Below are positions 31,768 through 41,432 of a DNA stretch of 64,000 nt, in pieces. The position numbers and the translations under genes are program-made. Below the pieces are notes generated by a model. That model saw only the letters and a program-made list of their open reading frames with translations, searched no databases and was not told the origin of the DNA. The first letter of the stretch is position 1. The number at the start of each line of letters is the position of its first letter. This DNA is from Phymatolithon calcareum (taxonomy: Eukaryota; Rhodophyta; Florideophyceae; Hapalidiales), in contig OZ345363.1 of assembly GCA_977006965.1 (NCBI GenBank), positions 1,302,001 through 1,366,000 on the forward strand, read 5' to 3'.

Positions 31768-33210
31768 TTTTTTTTAGTAATATTTATTAAACGCTCTCAG
31801 TAACACTCTTTAGACTGTAAGGGAGATGCGTTTCAGTTGCTACAGCCTTGTAGCATAGTATAACATTCATATATGCTTCTTCCGCAATCTTGTATATCGT
31901 GGCCCTAGCTGCGAAAACCCACATCGGACGGATGTGGGAAAAGCTTAGAATCCTCTATGCGCTCAGCGGCGATTCGAGCTCGCAATTCTTATCCTTTGTT
32001 TTTCTATTCCATGTCCTCGTAAAAGGCACTGGTAAAGAAGAGTAGCTGGTCCAGTGCTTCTTCGGTCTTCTTGGTCTCTTCTCCGGTCAGCTGGTATCTC
32101 GCCAAAGACGTTTCAACCGTGTGCAATAGCCTTGATATGATTTCGCCAAATTTGTCTTCTAGTAGTGTCGTGCTCAGTGGGGGAAATCTCCCAAACGCCC
32201 ACTTCACCGCCAATTGACGATGACGTACTTTCGGAAGCCTTAAAATCACTGGAATTGCTCCGTCTATATCGTACGGTATCTTTCTCTTTCTGCTTGATTC
32301 CAAAGACTCCCCTTCATCATTGAAGAGTGATGCTTTCAGGGATCCTGCCGACATTCCTTGCTTAAGATACTCCAAGGCATTCTCGAACTGCTCATGCCTT
32401 AGCATTGCTGCCATGTCCCGACACACCCATTGCAATTCATCCACGTCTCTGCAATCCTTTGGGACGGCCAGTAGGCTCTCTTTTTTGTCTTGGCTCTCAC
32501 GAGCATTTTGAGCGCTAAAACCATTCTCCTGTCTTCAGCTGCTTGGATGCGACAGAGAAGACGAAGTCTTGCAGACCGGTTTTTCGCGATTGGTCCAAGG
32601 ACTTGAGAGAAAAAGGTCCTCTCTACCTCTTCAATAGCTGTCTGGATTCTCGGCGTCCAAGGTGTTAGATGCATGGCATACTCCCATCTTGGCTGTATCA
32701 GTGCCTTGTATACCTTGATAGCTTTAAGCGCGTTAATACCGCGCCTGGAGACACCAAGGGGTCTTAACTGATACACAGCGATCTTGGCGTTCCAGATGCG
32801 CTCGAGCATTCTTGTCTCGGTTACCCCCTGACTGCTCAGTGAGATTCCAAGGTATGACACTTCTTTGACTTTCGTTAGTGTTTTGCCTGACAGCTTGAAG
32901 CTAACTGGTCTCGTGTCCGCTGACAACAGAACCTCACTTTTTCCGGCGTTCGTGTTCCAAGTCATTTGCCGGTCTTTTCCCCATTTTGACGCAATGCCTA
33001 AAAGTCTTTGCAGTCCAGCAGGCGATTTAGCCGTGAGGAATACATCGTCCGCAAACAGTACTCCTGCGACGTCGGCGACTTCTCGTGGTACTTGGCTAAT
33101 TCTTTCGGCGAACTCGTCCATGAACAAGTTGTACAAGCTTGGACTCAACGGGGACCCTTGCGGTACTCCCCTGTCGATTACGAACCACTTTTTCCTCCAC
33201 AATGCTGCTT
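31768..33210 (-). mobile_element. 5'-truncated LINE (element B): RT palm to C-terminal domain
   Basis: The frame 33202-32399 starts inside the reverse-transcriptase palm with WFVIDRGVPQGSPLSPSLYN, then FADDVFLTAK with the catalytic FADD, MTWNTNAGKSEVLL, and VSYLGISLSSQGVTE in the thumb, and continues through a helical region. After a frame change it goes on as DELQWVCRDMAAML (32444) to SRKRKIPYDIDGAIPVILRL and stops at 32004 after FYEDME. A 3' UTR and a type 1 tail ending in TTTAATAAATATTACTAAAA follow. The upstream half of the RT is absent, as in 5'-truncated insertions. It joins element A at about 33205. Confidence 0.8.
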
Positions 33211-34739
33211 AATCTTCGTCTTAGCTTCCGGAGCAGGTGCTGTCGACGAAACTCCCATGGCTCTATTTGACACAGTTTCATTAGTCTTCTCCTGTGTCGC
33301 GCTGCCCACTTCCCGAATAGTATCGTTGCAATGTCCTTCTGAATTTTCACTGCTGCTTTCGATACACCGATTGTATCGGGTGTTAAATGCGCAGCGAACT
33401 CATATACTGGCCCGATAAAAGCTTTGAAGAGCCTGATACTCTTTTCGGTGCTATATCCTCTTCTTGTCATGCCTAGGTTGCTCATGAGCAGTACTTTGGC
33501 GCTTCCGCTTTTGAATCGCTCCAGAAGCATGTCGTCACGAATACCGTTCGCGTCAATTGTCGTCCCGAGATAGTCTGCAGTGCGTCGTATTTAAACTTCC
33601 TCGTCTACCAGTATGATGGGTTTTCCGACCCTTCGACGTAGGAGTATGACTGAACATTTTCGGGTCGACCACGTCATCCGATAGACGCGTGCCCATTCGG
33701 AGCATTCCTGCAGCATTTTCTGTAGCTCTTCTTCGTTTCTTGCCATTAGTATGACGTCATCGGCAAACATGTTCAGACGGAGGCTCGGGTCAGAATCATT
33801 GAGGCTAATGGCCGTGACTATTTCTGCCAGAGTATCCATGAGGATGTTGAACAGTGTGGGGCTAGTAGGGGAACCTTGGGGTACTCCTCGTTTACTTGTC
33901 CCTTGAGTTCTTCCTGCGTCGTTCATAACAATGAATGTAGTTTTCTGGAGCGAGAAGGAGGCAAGTGATGCAAGGTTTGTTGATAGCCTGAGATCGATTT
34001 CTCGCATAAGCTCCTCTCTTGGGACTCGGTCATATGCTGACTTTAGGTCAAGAAAGGCTTTTGTGTTCCTCCCTCGTCTCATAGCTGCTATGTAACGGAG
34101 GAGGGCCCTTTCCGTTCCTTTCTTGGGCTGGAAGCCCATTTGAGATATGTTGAATCTATATTCCTTCCGGATCAGTTTGTCTACTGCTGATTCAAATATT
34201 TTGCGAGCGTGCGATAATAGAGAAATCGGTCTGTAGCTTTTCGGCGAGCTTGGGTCTCCTTTCTTGAATATTGGAACTACCAGTGCCTTATTCCAATCGT
34301 CAGGCCAGCAGCCGAGCTGGCCGGCTTTTGTGATCGTGGCTAGCAGGAAAATGTAGCTGCCCTCAGGGATGAGTAGCAATGCTTCGGAGAAGATGCCATC
34401 TGGTCCAGCTGCGTTTTGCCTCGGGGCACGTTTTAGGGCGCTCTTGAGCTCTAGTTTTAGTGCTCGTGTGACTTGGAATTTCCTCGGTTCTATGAGTGTT
34501 CCTCTGGGGTCCTTATCGAGCGCTGCAGAGTGTAATCGATATTCGCGCTGTAGCTGGAGAGTCTCCCGCCACGTGGCGATTGTTGCTGCGCTGCGCGAGC
34601 TTCTCTCATATACGTCTTCACACATGAGATAATCTACATCCCTCGCCGTCCCGGCGGAAATGCTTTTTCTGAACGAACAGTAGTGTCCTCGTGAAGCAGC
34701 ACCACCAATAATGTGACAAAGAAGAGTTGCCAGCCTCAA
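33096..34739 (-). mobile_element. LINE reverse transcriptase (element A)
   Basis: The frame 34739-33591 (382 codons, stop TAA) shows the non-LTR RT domain: NAAGPDGIFSEALLLIPEG, WNKALVVPIFKKGDP, SYRPISLLSHARKIFE, FLDLKSAYDRVPRE with the first catalytic Asp, GVPQGSPTSPTLFNILMDTL, and NMFADDVILMA with FADD. All catalytic residues are kept. A second frame (33530-33096) continues with SNLGMTRRGYSTEKSIRLFK, then the helical C-terminal part, and reads on into element B, so the end of A is lost. No endonuclease domain is seen upstream; the first ATG of the large frame is internal, so its N-terminus is also missing. Confidence 0.85.
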
Positions 34740-35700
34740 TCTTTTACGAAATCTGACATGCGGAATCGAACGGTTTTCCCTCCATCATTCACGTACTTCG
34801 AAAGAGAAACCCTAGCGTTCCACGCAGAGCGCAGGAAGGTGAGGTTGTGCAGCTCCAGCTACGACACTAGAGTCAAGACCGGACTTTATAGATTTTTTTC
34901 AAACTGATAGCGTAGCCTCAGTGAAGGCTGGTGCAATACATCTCCATTGTTGTGATCATCTCAATAACGGAGATGTATTGTACCAGATACTGCAGCGTTG
35001 CATAAGTTCTAGGTTGAAAAAACACACCAGTACCCATTATTCTACAGCACGCTAAGGAATTTGTGGTGAATACGGTGCGATATCTCAAACTCAGAAAATC
35101 ATATCAGTTGGCCGAAGGACCTTCTTGAGAATTCGATTTTTGCGTCCGCACTACCAGTTTGGAAAAGTCCTCAATTCCAGTCCCAAATATTTTCACTGGT
35201 AACGAGGACGCGGCATAGGTTTGGCGTGGCTGATGTGTTCATCTATGGGACATTTTTTCTCATAACGATTTTTAGTTTTCGGAAACGGAATTGCTTTTCA
35301 ACCAAACTTTTTGTGAAGTTTCAAGTTTTTGCTCAAAAGTATGCGAAAACATCTGAAGCGAAAGTTTGCAAATCAACACTGCACGTGAAATCAGCCACTG
35401 AAAACCTATGCCGCGTCCTCATAACCAGTCCCCGAAATAATGACTGGTAATGTGGACATTTCTGACTGGGTCTATGTCGCGATTTTGATGAATTCTCAGT
35501 AAGGCCCCTCTGGCAGCGATGCGGGAGAGCAAGAAAGACTTTTTTCGGCATACACTAGCGTTAATTGGTTCTAAACATAATTGGGAGAAAAATTTTGTTC
35601 TTCTTTTTTGCACTTTTCATCAGCTCTCTCCATAAATACTATGTGTCACTGCGTCCGGTCCCACAGGCTTCTGGCACAGGTTTAGTCCAGGCCGAACATC
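34740..35700. other. intergenic with two foldbacks
   Basis: A hairpin with 17-base arms (34929-34945 and 34969-34985, TGGTGCAATACATCTCC) lies at the start. A longer imperfect foldback has ~60-base arms at about 35175-35240 and 35385-35450, both carrying GAGGACGCGGCATAGGTTT. No gene is seen; the last part should include the promoter of the 460-codon gene. Confidence 0.5.
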
Positions 35701-37083
35701 ATGAGATCTATACCCATAACTCAACCTCAAGAAGAATGCAACAAAAATGGATGGATCAAGGATCGCACGGAATCTACGCTTCCGAACCCACTGGATGAGC
35801 TTCCTACTTATCTAAACGTTCTTGCGGATATTTTCAAGATGGATAAAGTGCATCTCCTGGAAAACAGAAATGTGCAGCGCTTATCGCGCTGCAACATAAT
35901 TGCGTACGCAAGCTACGCGGACAGAAAGACAGTCGTCATGGCTGCAGTTGAAAGGCGGATCTTGGAAGACTTCTCTGTGCTTGTAAATGATGGACTTGTT
36001 CCAGTGGATAATATGGTCTCCCTGACAATTGAGGAGCTCATTTGGATTACTCGCATAGTGTTCATGAAAGAAAAATGCGAGAACGATCCAAGAGATTTCA
36101 TGCGTGCCGACAGTGTTCGTGGGCTATCCGAAGCCGTTCGTTATTTTGTTCAAGACTCGGGAATGGTTGCGCAAATACGCTCATTATCAGAGCGAGAATC
36201 AGCGGTATTGGAACAGGTGCACAAAACAAGTGTTATGAAGGGCAGTTGTGGTCCCGACATCCAACGTCGAGAAGCAATGGAAAAGGAGATCTGCAGTCTC
36301 ATGAATTTCGAGCCGGGAGATGTTTTGCTGCGAGAACCGCTAAATGAGGACATGTTGGTGCTTGTCGTGAAGAAATATGCTTTCGTTTTGAATGCAGAAG
36401 ACAGCGAAATATCCGTAACAGAGAACTGGCACATTGAATGTGGTGATAACATCGAGCAAGTGCGAAGAGATCATCTTGGGGTATATATTGAGTCGAAGAA
36501 GGCAAAGTTTTTAAGTCGTCTTTATGTCCTGTTCTCTGCTGCATTGTCTACCTTTTTGCCGGCCATGGGATGGACTGGGGATTCTTCGCTGTTTGAAAAG
36601 ATCAAGACAGGAGTAGAGATACTTGCGTTCATGCTCTTCACCGTGTTTGGGATACTGAAACTTTTCTCGGATGATGAGAAAATAGTGAGAACGTATCTCA
36701 CGGGCAAGCAGAGAGTTTCCAGTATAAGACACTATGCCAAGATTCTATTTCCTGGCGCCAAAGCTCCCCTAGCGAAGCTGTCCCGAAGTAACCATTGGGA
36801 CGGAAATCTGTCAGATGAGAATGCCTGTTACCTGAGGTCTTACAATTCCGGAACGCTCACAGGAGACGCTATGAGCTCAGAAGAACTTGGATTGGCAGCG
36901 TATTATCGAGTCAACATGTACTTAATTGATGTGATTACCGGTCAGTGGTATTTGTGCCAGAGCAGAGCTGGAAGAAGCGCACATCTTGATAAGTCCAAGA
37001 CGGTGGACAATCGAGATATTAATTTTGAATTTGATGCAGAAAGCGGTGAGAATGGCAGAAGAACATTCTTCTATCTTGCTTGA
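35701..37083 (+). CDS. unknown 460-residue protein with two predicted membrane segments
   Basis: An intact ATG frame of 460 codons, intronless, with balanced amino-acid use and no stop, in a region otherwise full of broken relics. I do not recognise a family. Residues 1-265 look soluble and helical, rich in charged residues (IIAYASYADRKTVVMAAVER, SLTIEELIWITRIVFMKEK). Two hydrophobic spans, about 271-289 (LSRLYVLFSAALSTFLPAM) and 305-322 (VEILAFMLFTVFGILKLF), are separated by 15 residues and suggest a membrane hairpin. The C-terminal 120 residues end with GQWYLCQSRAGR and an acidic tail. No Cys/His finger, RT, integrase or nuclease motif is seen. The 3' flank (37161-37230) carries the type 3 LINE-like tail, so it could be a multicopy or mobile-element-carried gene. 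Confidence 0.65.
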   Translation: MRSIPITQPQEECNKNGWIKDRTESTLPNPLDELPTYLNVLADIFKMDKVHLLENRNVQRLSRCNIIAYASYADRKTVVMAAVERRILEDFSVLVNDGLVPVDNMVSLTIEELIWITRIVFMKEKCENDPRDFMRADSVRGLSEAVRYFVQDSGMVAQIRSLSERESAVLEQVHKTSVMKGSCGPDIQRREAMEKEICSLMNFEPGDVLLREPLNEDMLVLVVKKYAFVLNAEDSEISVTENWHIECGDNIEQVRRDHLGVYIESKKAKFLSRLYVLFSAALSTFLPAMGWTGDSSLFEKIKTGVEILAFMLFTVFGILKLFSDDEKIVRTYLTGKQRVSSIRHYAKILFPGAKAPLAKLSRSNHWDGNLSDENACYLRSYNSGTLTGDAMSSEELGLAAYYRVNMYLIDVITGQWYLCQSRAGRSAHLDKSKTVDNRDINFEFDAESGENGRRTFFYLA

Positions 37084-37160
37084 ATCTCAATTTTTTTGTG
37101 ACGTGGAAGAGTTCTGGATTGCTCTCAGAAAGACCCTTTCCGTGGACGTATGGCGTTTGC

Positions 37161-37230
37161 AAAGTTTCCTCAAGAGTCTGCAGATGCGTTGGTATCTTGT
37201 AAATAAAAACTCCCGCTACTTCTTCTTCTC
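37161..37230 (+). repeat. tail type 3 downstream of the unknown gene
   Basis: GTCTGCAGATGCGTTGGTAT, CTTGTAAATAAAAAC and TTCTTCTTCTC match the tails at 29655, 30471 and 30766. It begins 77 bases after the stop codon and includes a good AATAAA, so it may be the gene's own polyadenylation region. Confidence 0.65.
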
Positions 37231-38728
37231 AAAACCTGCTTAGTATTTCAAAGTTTGAGATTACGTTGGCGACAGATCTCACCATGCTGAGCTGCATCGC
37301 AAGTTTTAAATGGTTCTGTTTCTGACATGATGCAGTGTATGGCAAGGATTTTGGTTTTCGTGTCATACTTTGGACTCTCGACAATGTAGCTATAAATTGT
37401 TGAGCTTGATGTAATAAAACAGCAGTCTCTAGCAAAAAACTTAACCTCCTGCACGCAATAGAGCACGGTCGCAAGAACGATCGTTGCGCCTGCACTCTCT
37501 CTCCTTACGCATCTCGCTGTAATACGCAAAGGAGAACGTACGCTTAGTGCGGCTCTGATGTGGGTTATTGAAGATGATTGCGTTCTTGTCTTATGACCCT
37601 ACAGGTATATATGTCCCATCTAAGCGTAATGGCAGTATCCGCACGGCAGCGAGTAAGAACCTGTGCCAAGCGGCTACAAAACGATCAGATGTGCTCCCAG
37701 CACCTCAATTTCACTGGCAGGACCGCTTCTCATGAAGAGACCTCTTACTTGGAGTCTAGCACGGCAATTAAGCGTCTTGGCTTGGTTGCCTCCTCTTACT
37801 TTCTAATGCTTCTGGGGAGCGCTATTTATAGCCTAACGAGAGCAACTTCTCCTGCCAAAGTGCAAAATGTGATGCCCTGTAATCTTGCGTGTCTGTTTCT
37901 AGTAAAACAGTGTGCTAACTGTTTGGGTGAAGTGCGCGGAACTTATCCGAGTCTAACCCCATCTCCCACCCTTCCATGGTGCTCACACTCTACTCTTCTA
38001 GGATCTCCTCAAAATTACTCCCCAGTGTGTTTGTAATCGTGAAGAGTCCTACTCTGTGTCTAGCAGTAACCTGATGGGTAAAGGGAACGTAGGAAGTGTG
38101 CAATAGTTGCCAATTTACTATAAAAATGGGGTAACCGTTCTACCCATAAGTCGACAGATTTCCGTAAGAGGAAATTACTAAAATGACCACGTAGTTTGCC
38201 ATATTTACTAAAATGACCAAGAAGCATCCGTGGTATTATGGCATTGCTCTGTTCTGTCAGCATTAGCTGAAATATGCACCGAGCATTTTGGCTGCTGTGG
38301 AAGGGATAGAAATCTATCATGGAAAATATATTAATAATTCATCTGTTGTTCCTGATGTGGCAGGGATATGTGCACCGACTTTAAGAAATGTGCACCGAAT
38401 GGTAGAGTGACGTCAGGTATCAGTTATTCAATTCTGACAAGATGAACAAGTGTCAAAAAATTAAAGTTATTCATGTTTGATTGGAAGTATGAAGCTGTGT
38501 ATATGAAAACAAAGCGATGTGTACACAGAACGTTATACACGCAGACTTTACATACAGCATAAGACAAAAGCAAAAATATTAAATGGGTATCATATGAAGA
38601 GTTGTGTTATCGGACAAAATCAAAAGAGAAGAAGTTAGAAAATATTGCTAAGAATTTCGAAAAAGACAATTTATTTGAAAAATCATTAAAAACTACTGAA
38701 GTGAAATCATATGAAATTATACGAGTGC
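37231..38728. other. 1.5-kb stretch without a recognised gene
   Basis: A 93-codon minus frame (37529-37248) and a 152-codon plus frame (37578-38036) overlap nothing known. 38320-38720 is very AT-rich. Confidence 0.35.
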
Positions 38729-39893
38729 TTAAACTGTAGAAGAGGCCTCAGAATCGCCCGCAGGATTCTCGCACTGGCGCTTCTTCGTCCTTCTATCCAT
38801 CTTTCGCTTCCTCTTCTCGCTCTTCTTCTTGTAGCGGTAGATTTTAAGGGCGGAAACGGTTAATGAGTTCTTACGTTCCTCAGCACGTGCAAGGTTGTTC
38901 ACGTATCCTTCATAATGGCGCAACTGACCGGTAGACACAAACCTTGAACACAACGGACACGTGTTAGCTCCATAACTGCCATGCGCGATCCACTTAGCGA
39001 TGCAGTCTTGGTGGTACACGTGTCCACAAGGCGTTGTGGACACAGTACCCGCGAAATCATCGGCGCATATTGCACATTCCTTCGGATGGGAGATGCGAGA
39101 AAAGGCGGCGGGAGCGGCGGAAGAAGCGGAAGCAGGTGGTGCGATTCCCGTCGAGGGAGCAGGAGCCGGCTGAACAGCGGGGCCCGGGAGACGTTGAGGA
39201 AGCGGCGGCGAGGGCGCCGTTCTGAGACGTGATGAGCAGCGGAGTGTGCGCGGGGGTGGAATGCCGTGGCTGTTCCACGGGGTACGGACCGGAGCAGGAG
39301 CGTACTCTGATTCGCCAGCGGTATCGGCGGGATCATAATCGAGCTCAATATAGGTGTTGCGTCGAGTGATGCGCACTGCACACGTGCCGCAAGTATTCGA
39401 CTTGTCGCTATCACCGTTGCACAGGAACCATCCGAAACACTCGCAGTGCATGAGGTGGTGTGGCGTCCAACGCCACTATCATACTCTCCATTTCCTAAAA
39501 GACTAACTCCCTTCAAATTCTCATTACAGCTTACATTTACAGCAAGCCCTTACAGATATCATTACAGTCAATACAGTACCGTAGTTTTCGATACGTACTT
39601 ACTTCATGAAGGATCACCAAGGGCAAACCCTAGAACCGGTGCTTCCATTGATCCAATTTTCATACTGCGAAGTGAGCCCTTGATCCAATTCTTTTTCTAT
39701 AAAGGTTGTTACTTCGAGGCGCCCTCGGCGTTTTCCAGGGAACAACCCGATGACAGCCAGTGTGCCAACTTGTGCGTTTCAAACCCCACAGGTGGCCGCA
39801 CGGTGGAATTGCGACCACGTCTCCAGGACTGCGGGCCAACGAGCAGAACTGGCAAGCAGACGGGTCTCGCCGGGGTTGAGAGCGGCGCGGCAT
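38729..39893 (-). pseudogene. double-RING protein gene split by a solo LTR
   Basis: The gene begins at ATG 39893 (MPRRSQPRRDP, then ACQFCSLARSPGDVVAIPPC) and is interrupted after PPCGHL by the LTR at 39459-39790. It resumes at 39458 with MHCECFGWFLC and runs to the stop at 38729. Leaving out the LTR and one copy of the GGTGG duplication gives a single frame of 275 codons with no shift, and the pieces unite into a first RING-like finger (CxxC, CGHxxHxxC, CGTC). A second, intact RING-H2 finger follows: ECAICADDF, TPCGHVYHQDCIAKW, NTCPLCSRF. The C-terminus is basic (KKKSEKRKRKMDRRTKKR). As it stands, translation from 39893 runs into the LTR and stops at 39660; the lower 240 codons keep an ATG at 39451 and might still be made as a shortened protein. 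RING proteins are usually ubiquitin ligases. Confidence 0.85.
39459..39790 (+). mobile_element. solo LTR (family TGTGG...CCACA) in the RING gene
   Basis: It starts TGTGGCGTCCAACGCC and ends TTTCAAACCCCACA, with a 5-base inverted end TGTGG/CCACA. The flanks are GGTGG on both sides (39454-39458 and 39791-39795), a perfect target-site duplication. It aligns with the LTRs at 59646-60094 and 61625-62069 but lacks about 115 internal bases after ACCGGTGCTTCC. A TATA-like TTCTATAAAG lies at about 39696. Confidence 0.9.
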
Positions 39894-40097
39894 TGTTGCG
39901 ACCGTGTGTGGGTGGGAAGCTGACTTGTGAGAATTGATGAACACCCCGTAATATCGGGGATTGTATATATATAGTGTTTAGGAATGTTTACATGGCCTCT
40001 TTATGAAAGGGAATACATAGAGCTCGCGAAAAGTCAGTGCTCTGAACGATGTAAGGCGCGGAAAGCACCGTGGGAAGAAGCGCAGTAGTTGACAGTT
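39894..40097. promoter_or_regulatory. upstream region of the RING gene
   Basis: About 200 bases, presumably the promoter. A TATATATATAG run lies at 39964-39974, near -75 from the ATG, and may be a TATA box. Confidence 0.35.
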
Positions 40098-40445
40098 GTG
40101 TTTGTGTTTCATAATTGAGGTTTGATGGCATGTATAACGCTGTGTGTAAGGTCTATATCAAACGCGTGGCAGAAGGGACTTCGTACCGTGCCACGTAGTC
40201 TCTGATAGTCTGAGATGCAAGAAATGGCCCTGAAAAACTCCACAGAAACCTCCAGGATGCCGCTGGGGAGACCCCTAGACCCCCAGCGTTTACAGTGCAT
40301 GACAGCATGTAGACTACGTGGCGCGATGCAAAGACCCTTCTGCCACGCGTTTGATATAGACCTTACAGACAGCGATATACATGCCATCAAACCTTACGCA
40401 CAGCGTTACATATGCCATAAAGCCTCAATTATGAAACACAAACAC
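40098..40445. repeat. long inverted-repeat element
   Basis: The left end GTGTTTGTGTTTCATAATTG is matched by CAATTATGAAACACAAACAC at the right end. The arms (about 40098-40210 and 40300-40445) share AAGGTCTATATCAAACGCGT and GGCAGAAGGG in inverted form. In the right arm, the piece with GGTTTGATGGCAT and CGCTGT is duplicated. The ~90-base centre is not palindromic. It fits a MITE or foldback element. Confidence 0.7.
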
Positions 40446-40694
40446 AATGGTTATTACACTTCATAACACCTGAATTATGAAAAACAATTCTAACGGTCAT
40501 TACACTTCACCACACTTGAACTATGATACGCAATCCTAGCGGTCGTTGCACTTCACTACACCTGAATTGTGAAACAAAATCGGAACGGCCATTACAATTC
40601 ACCACACTTGAACAATGAAACACAATCCTAACGGTGGTTTCACTTCATCGCACTTGAACTATGAATCATAATCCTAACGGCCATTACATTTTAT
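40431..40694. repeat. minisatellite, ~46-bp unit, about 5-6 copies
   Basis: The unit resembles CACACTTGAACTATGAAACA followed by CAATCCTAACGGCCATTACACTTCA and is repeated head to tail with 10-20% divergence. Its first copy overlaps the right end of the inverted-repeat element (TTATGAAACACAAACACAAT), so the array may have grown from the element's end. Confidence 0.75.
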
Positions 40695-41432
40695 CAGGTT
40701 CGCAAACTGTTAAAATGGTACTTCAACGCACAGCACATTCCACATTTCAAATCTGCGATCCGAGAGCGCCATACGTCCATGGTTACATCCTTCAATTAAA
40801 GAACCATTTTGATTATTGTCCTGCTTATTGCGGCGCGATCAGCTGTTCTGACACTCTGAAGCACATCTTATCACTCCCATTACCACATGAACACCTACAT
40901 ATTGGCACGGTCCGAAGTCGGGGGGTTCTACTTTCCCGTACTGTCCTATTTTTTCTCTCCTTATGGACTCTTCTCTTTCCTCTTCTGCTCCTTAATCAAT
41001 ATTTCCCTCCCTCTTTGTTGCACGAATGACTTGTATCAACTCCTTTAACTACATACGTTCTCTCTGCCGAACGTTCTACTCTCTTCAAGCAGTAATGTCC
41101 CTTCTCTTCCGTCCTGGTCAGGGTGCAGCACGGTAAGATCTCTTGCAGTTCGTAGAGGTGTAACATGAAGCAGCTGTTGGTGTGCACTCTATCAATTGAG
41201 CATATCATTTGTCTAGGAACAGATCCATGCTTATTTCCAGCTTCATCTTGAGGAGTATATGTTTGTATGACTTTCATTCACTACAAGAACTTTCCTTTTA
41301 AGTAATCGAGTCTTTATTTATGTGAGAACGTTTAAATGCCCTTGCACTCTTTCGATTGTAACGTGCTCCAATGCTATATCATGGCTTCCTTTAGCAGACG
41401 AGGTAGAACCTTCGTCCAGTCTCATTTCTCAT
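40695..41432. other. no gene recognised
   Basis: A minus frame 41277-40996 (93 codons) has protein-like composition with scattered Cys but no motif I can name. The strand is pyrimidine-rich around 40930-41000. Confidence 0.3.

Noticed and set aside
38729-39451. Calling the 240-codon RING frame a complete gene
   Set aside because: Frame continuity across the solo LTR and the perfect GGTGG duplication show it is the lower part of a longer gene.
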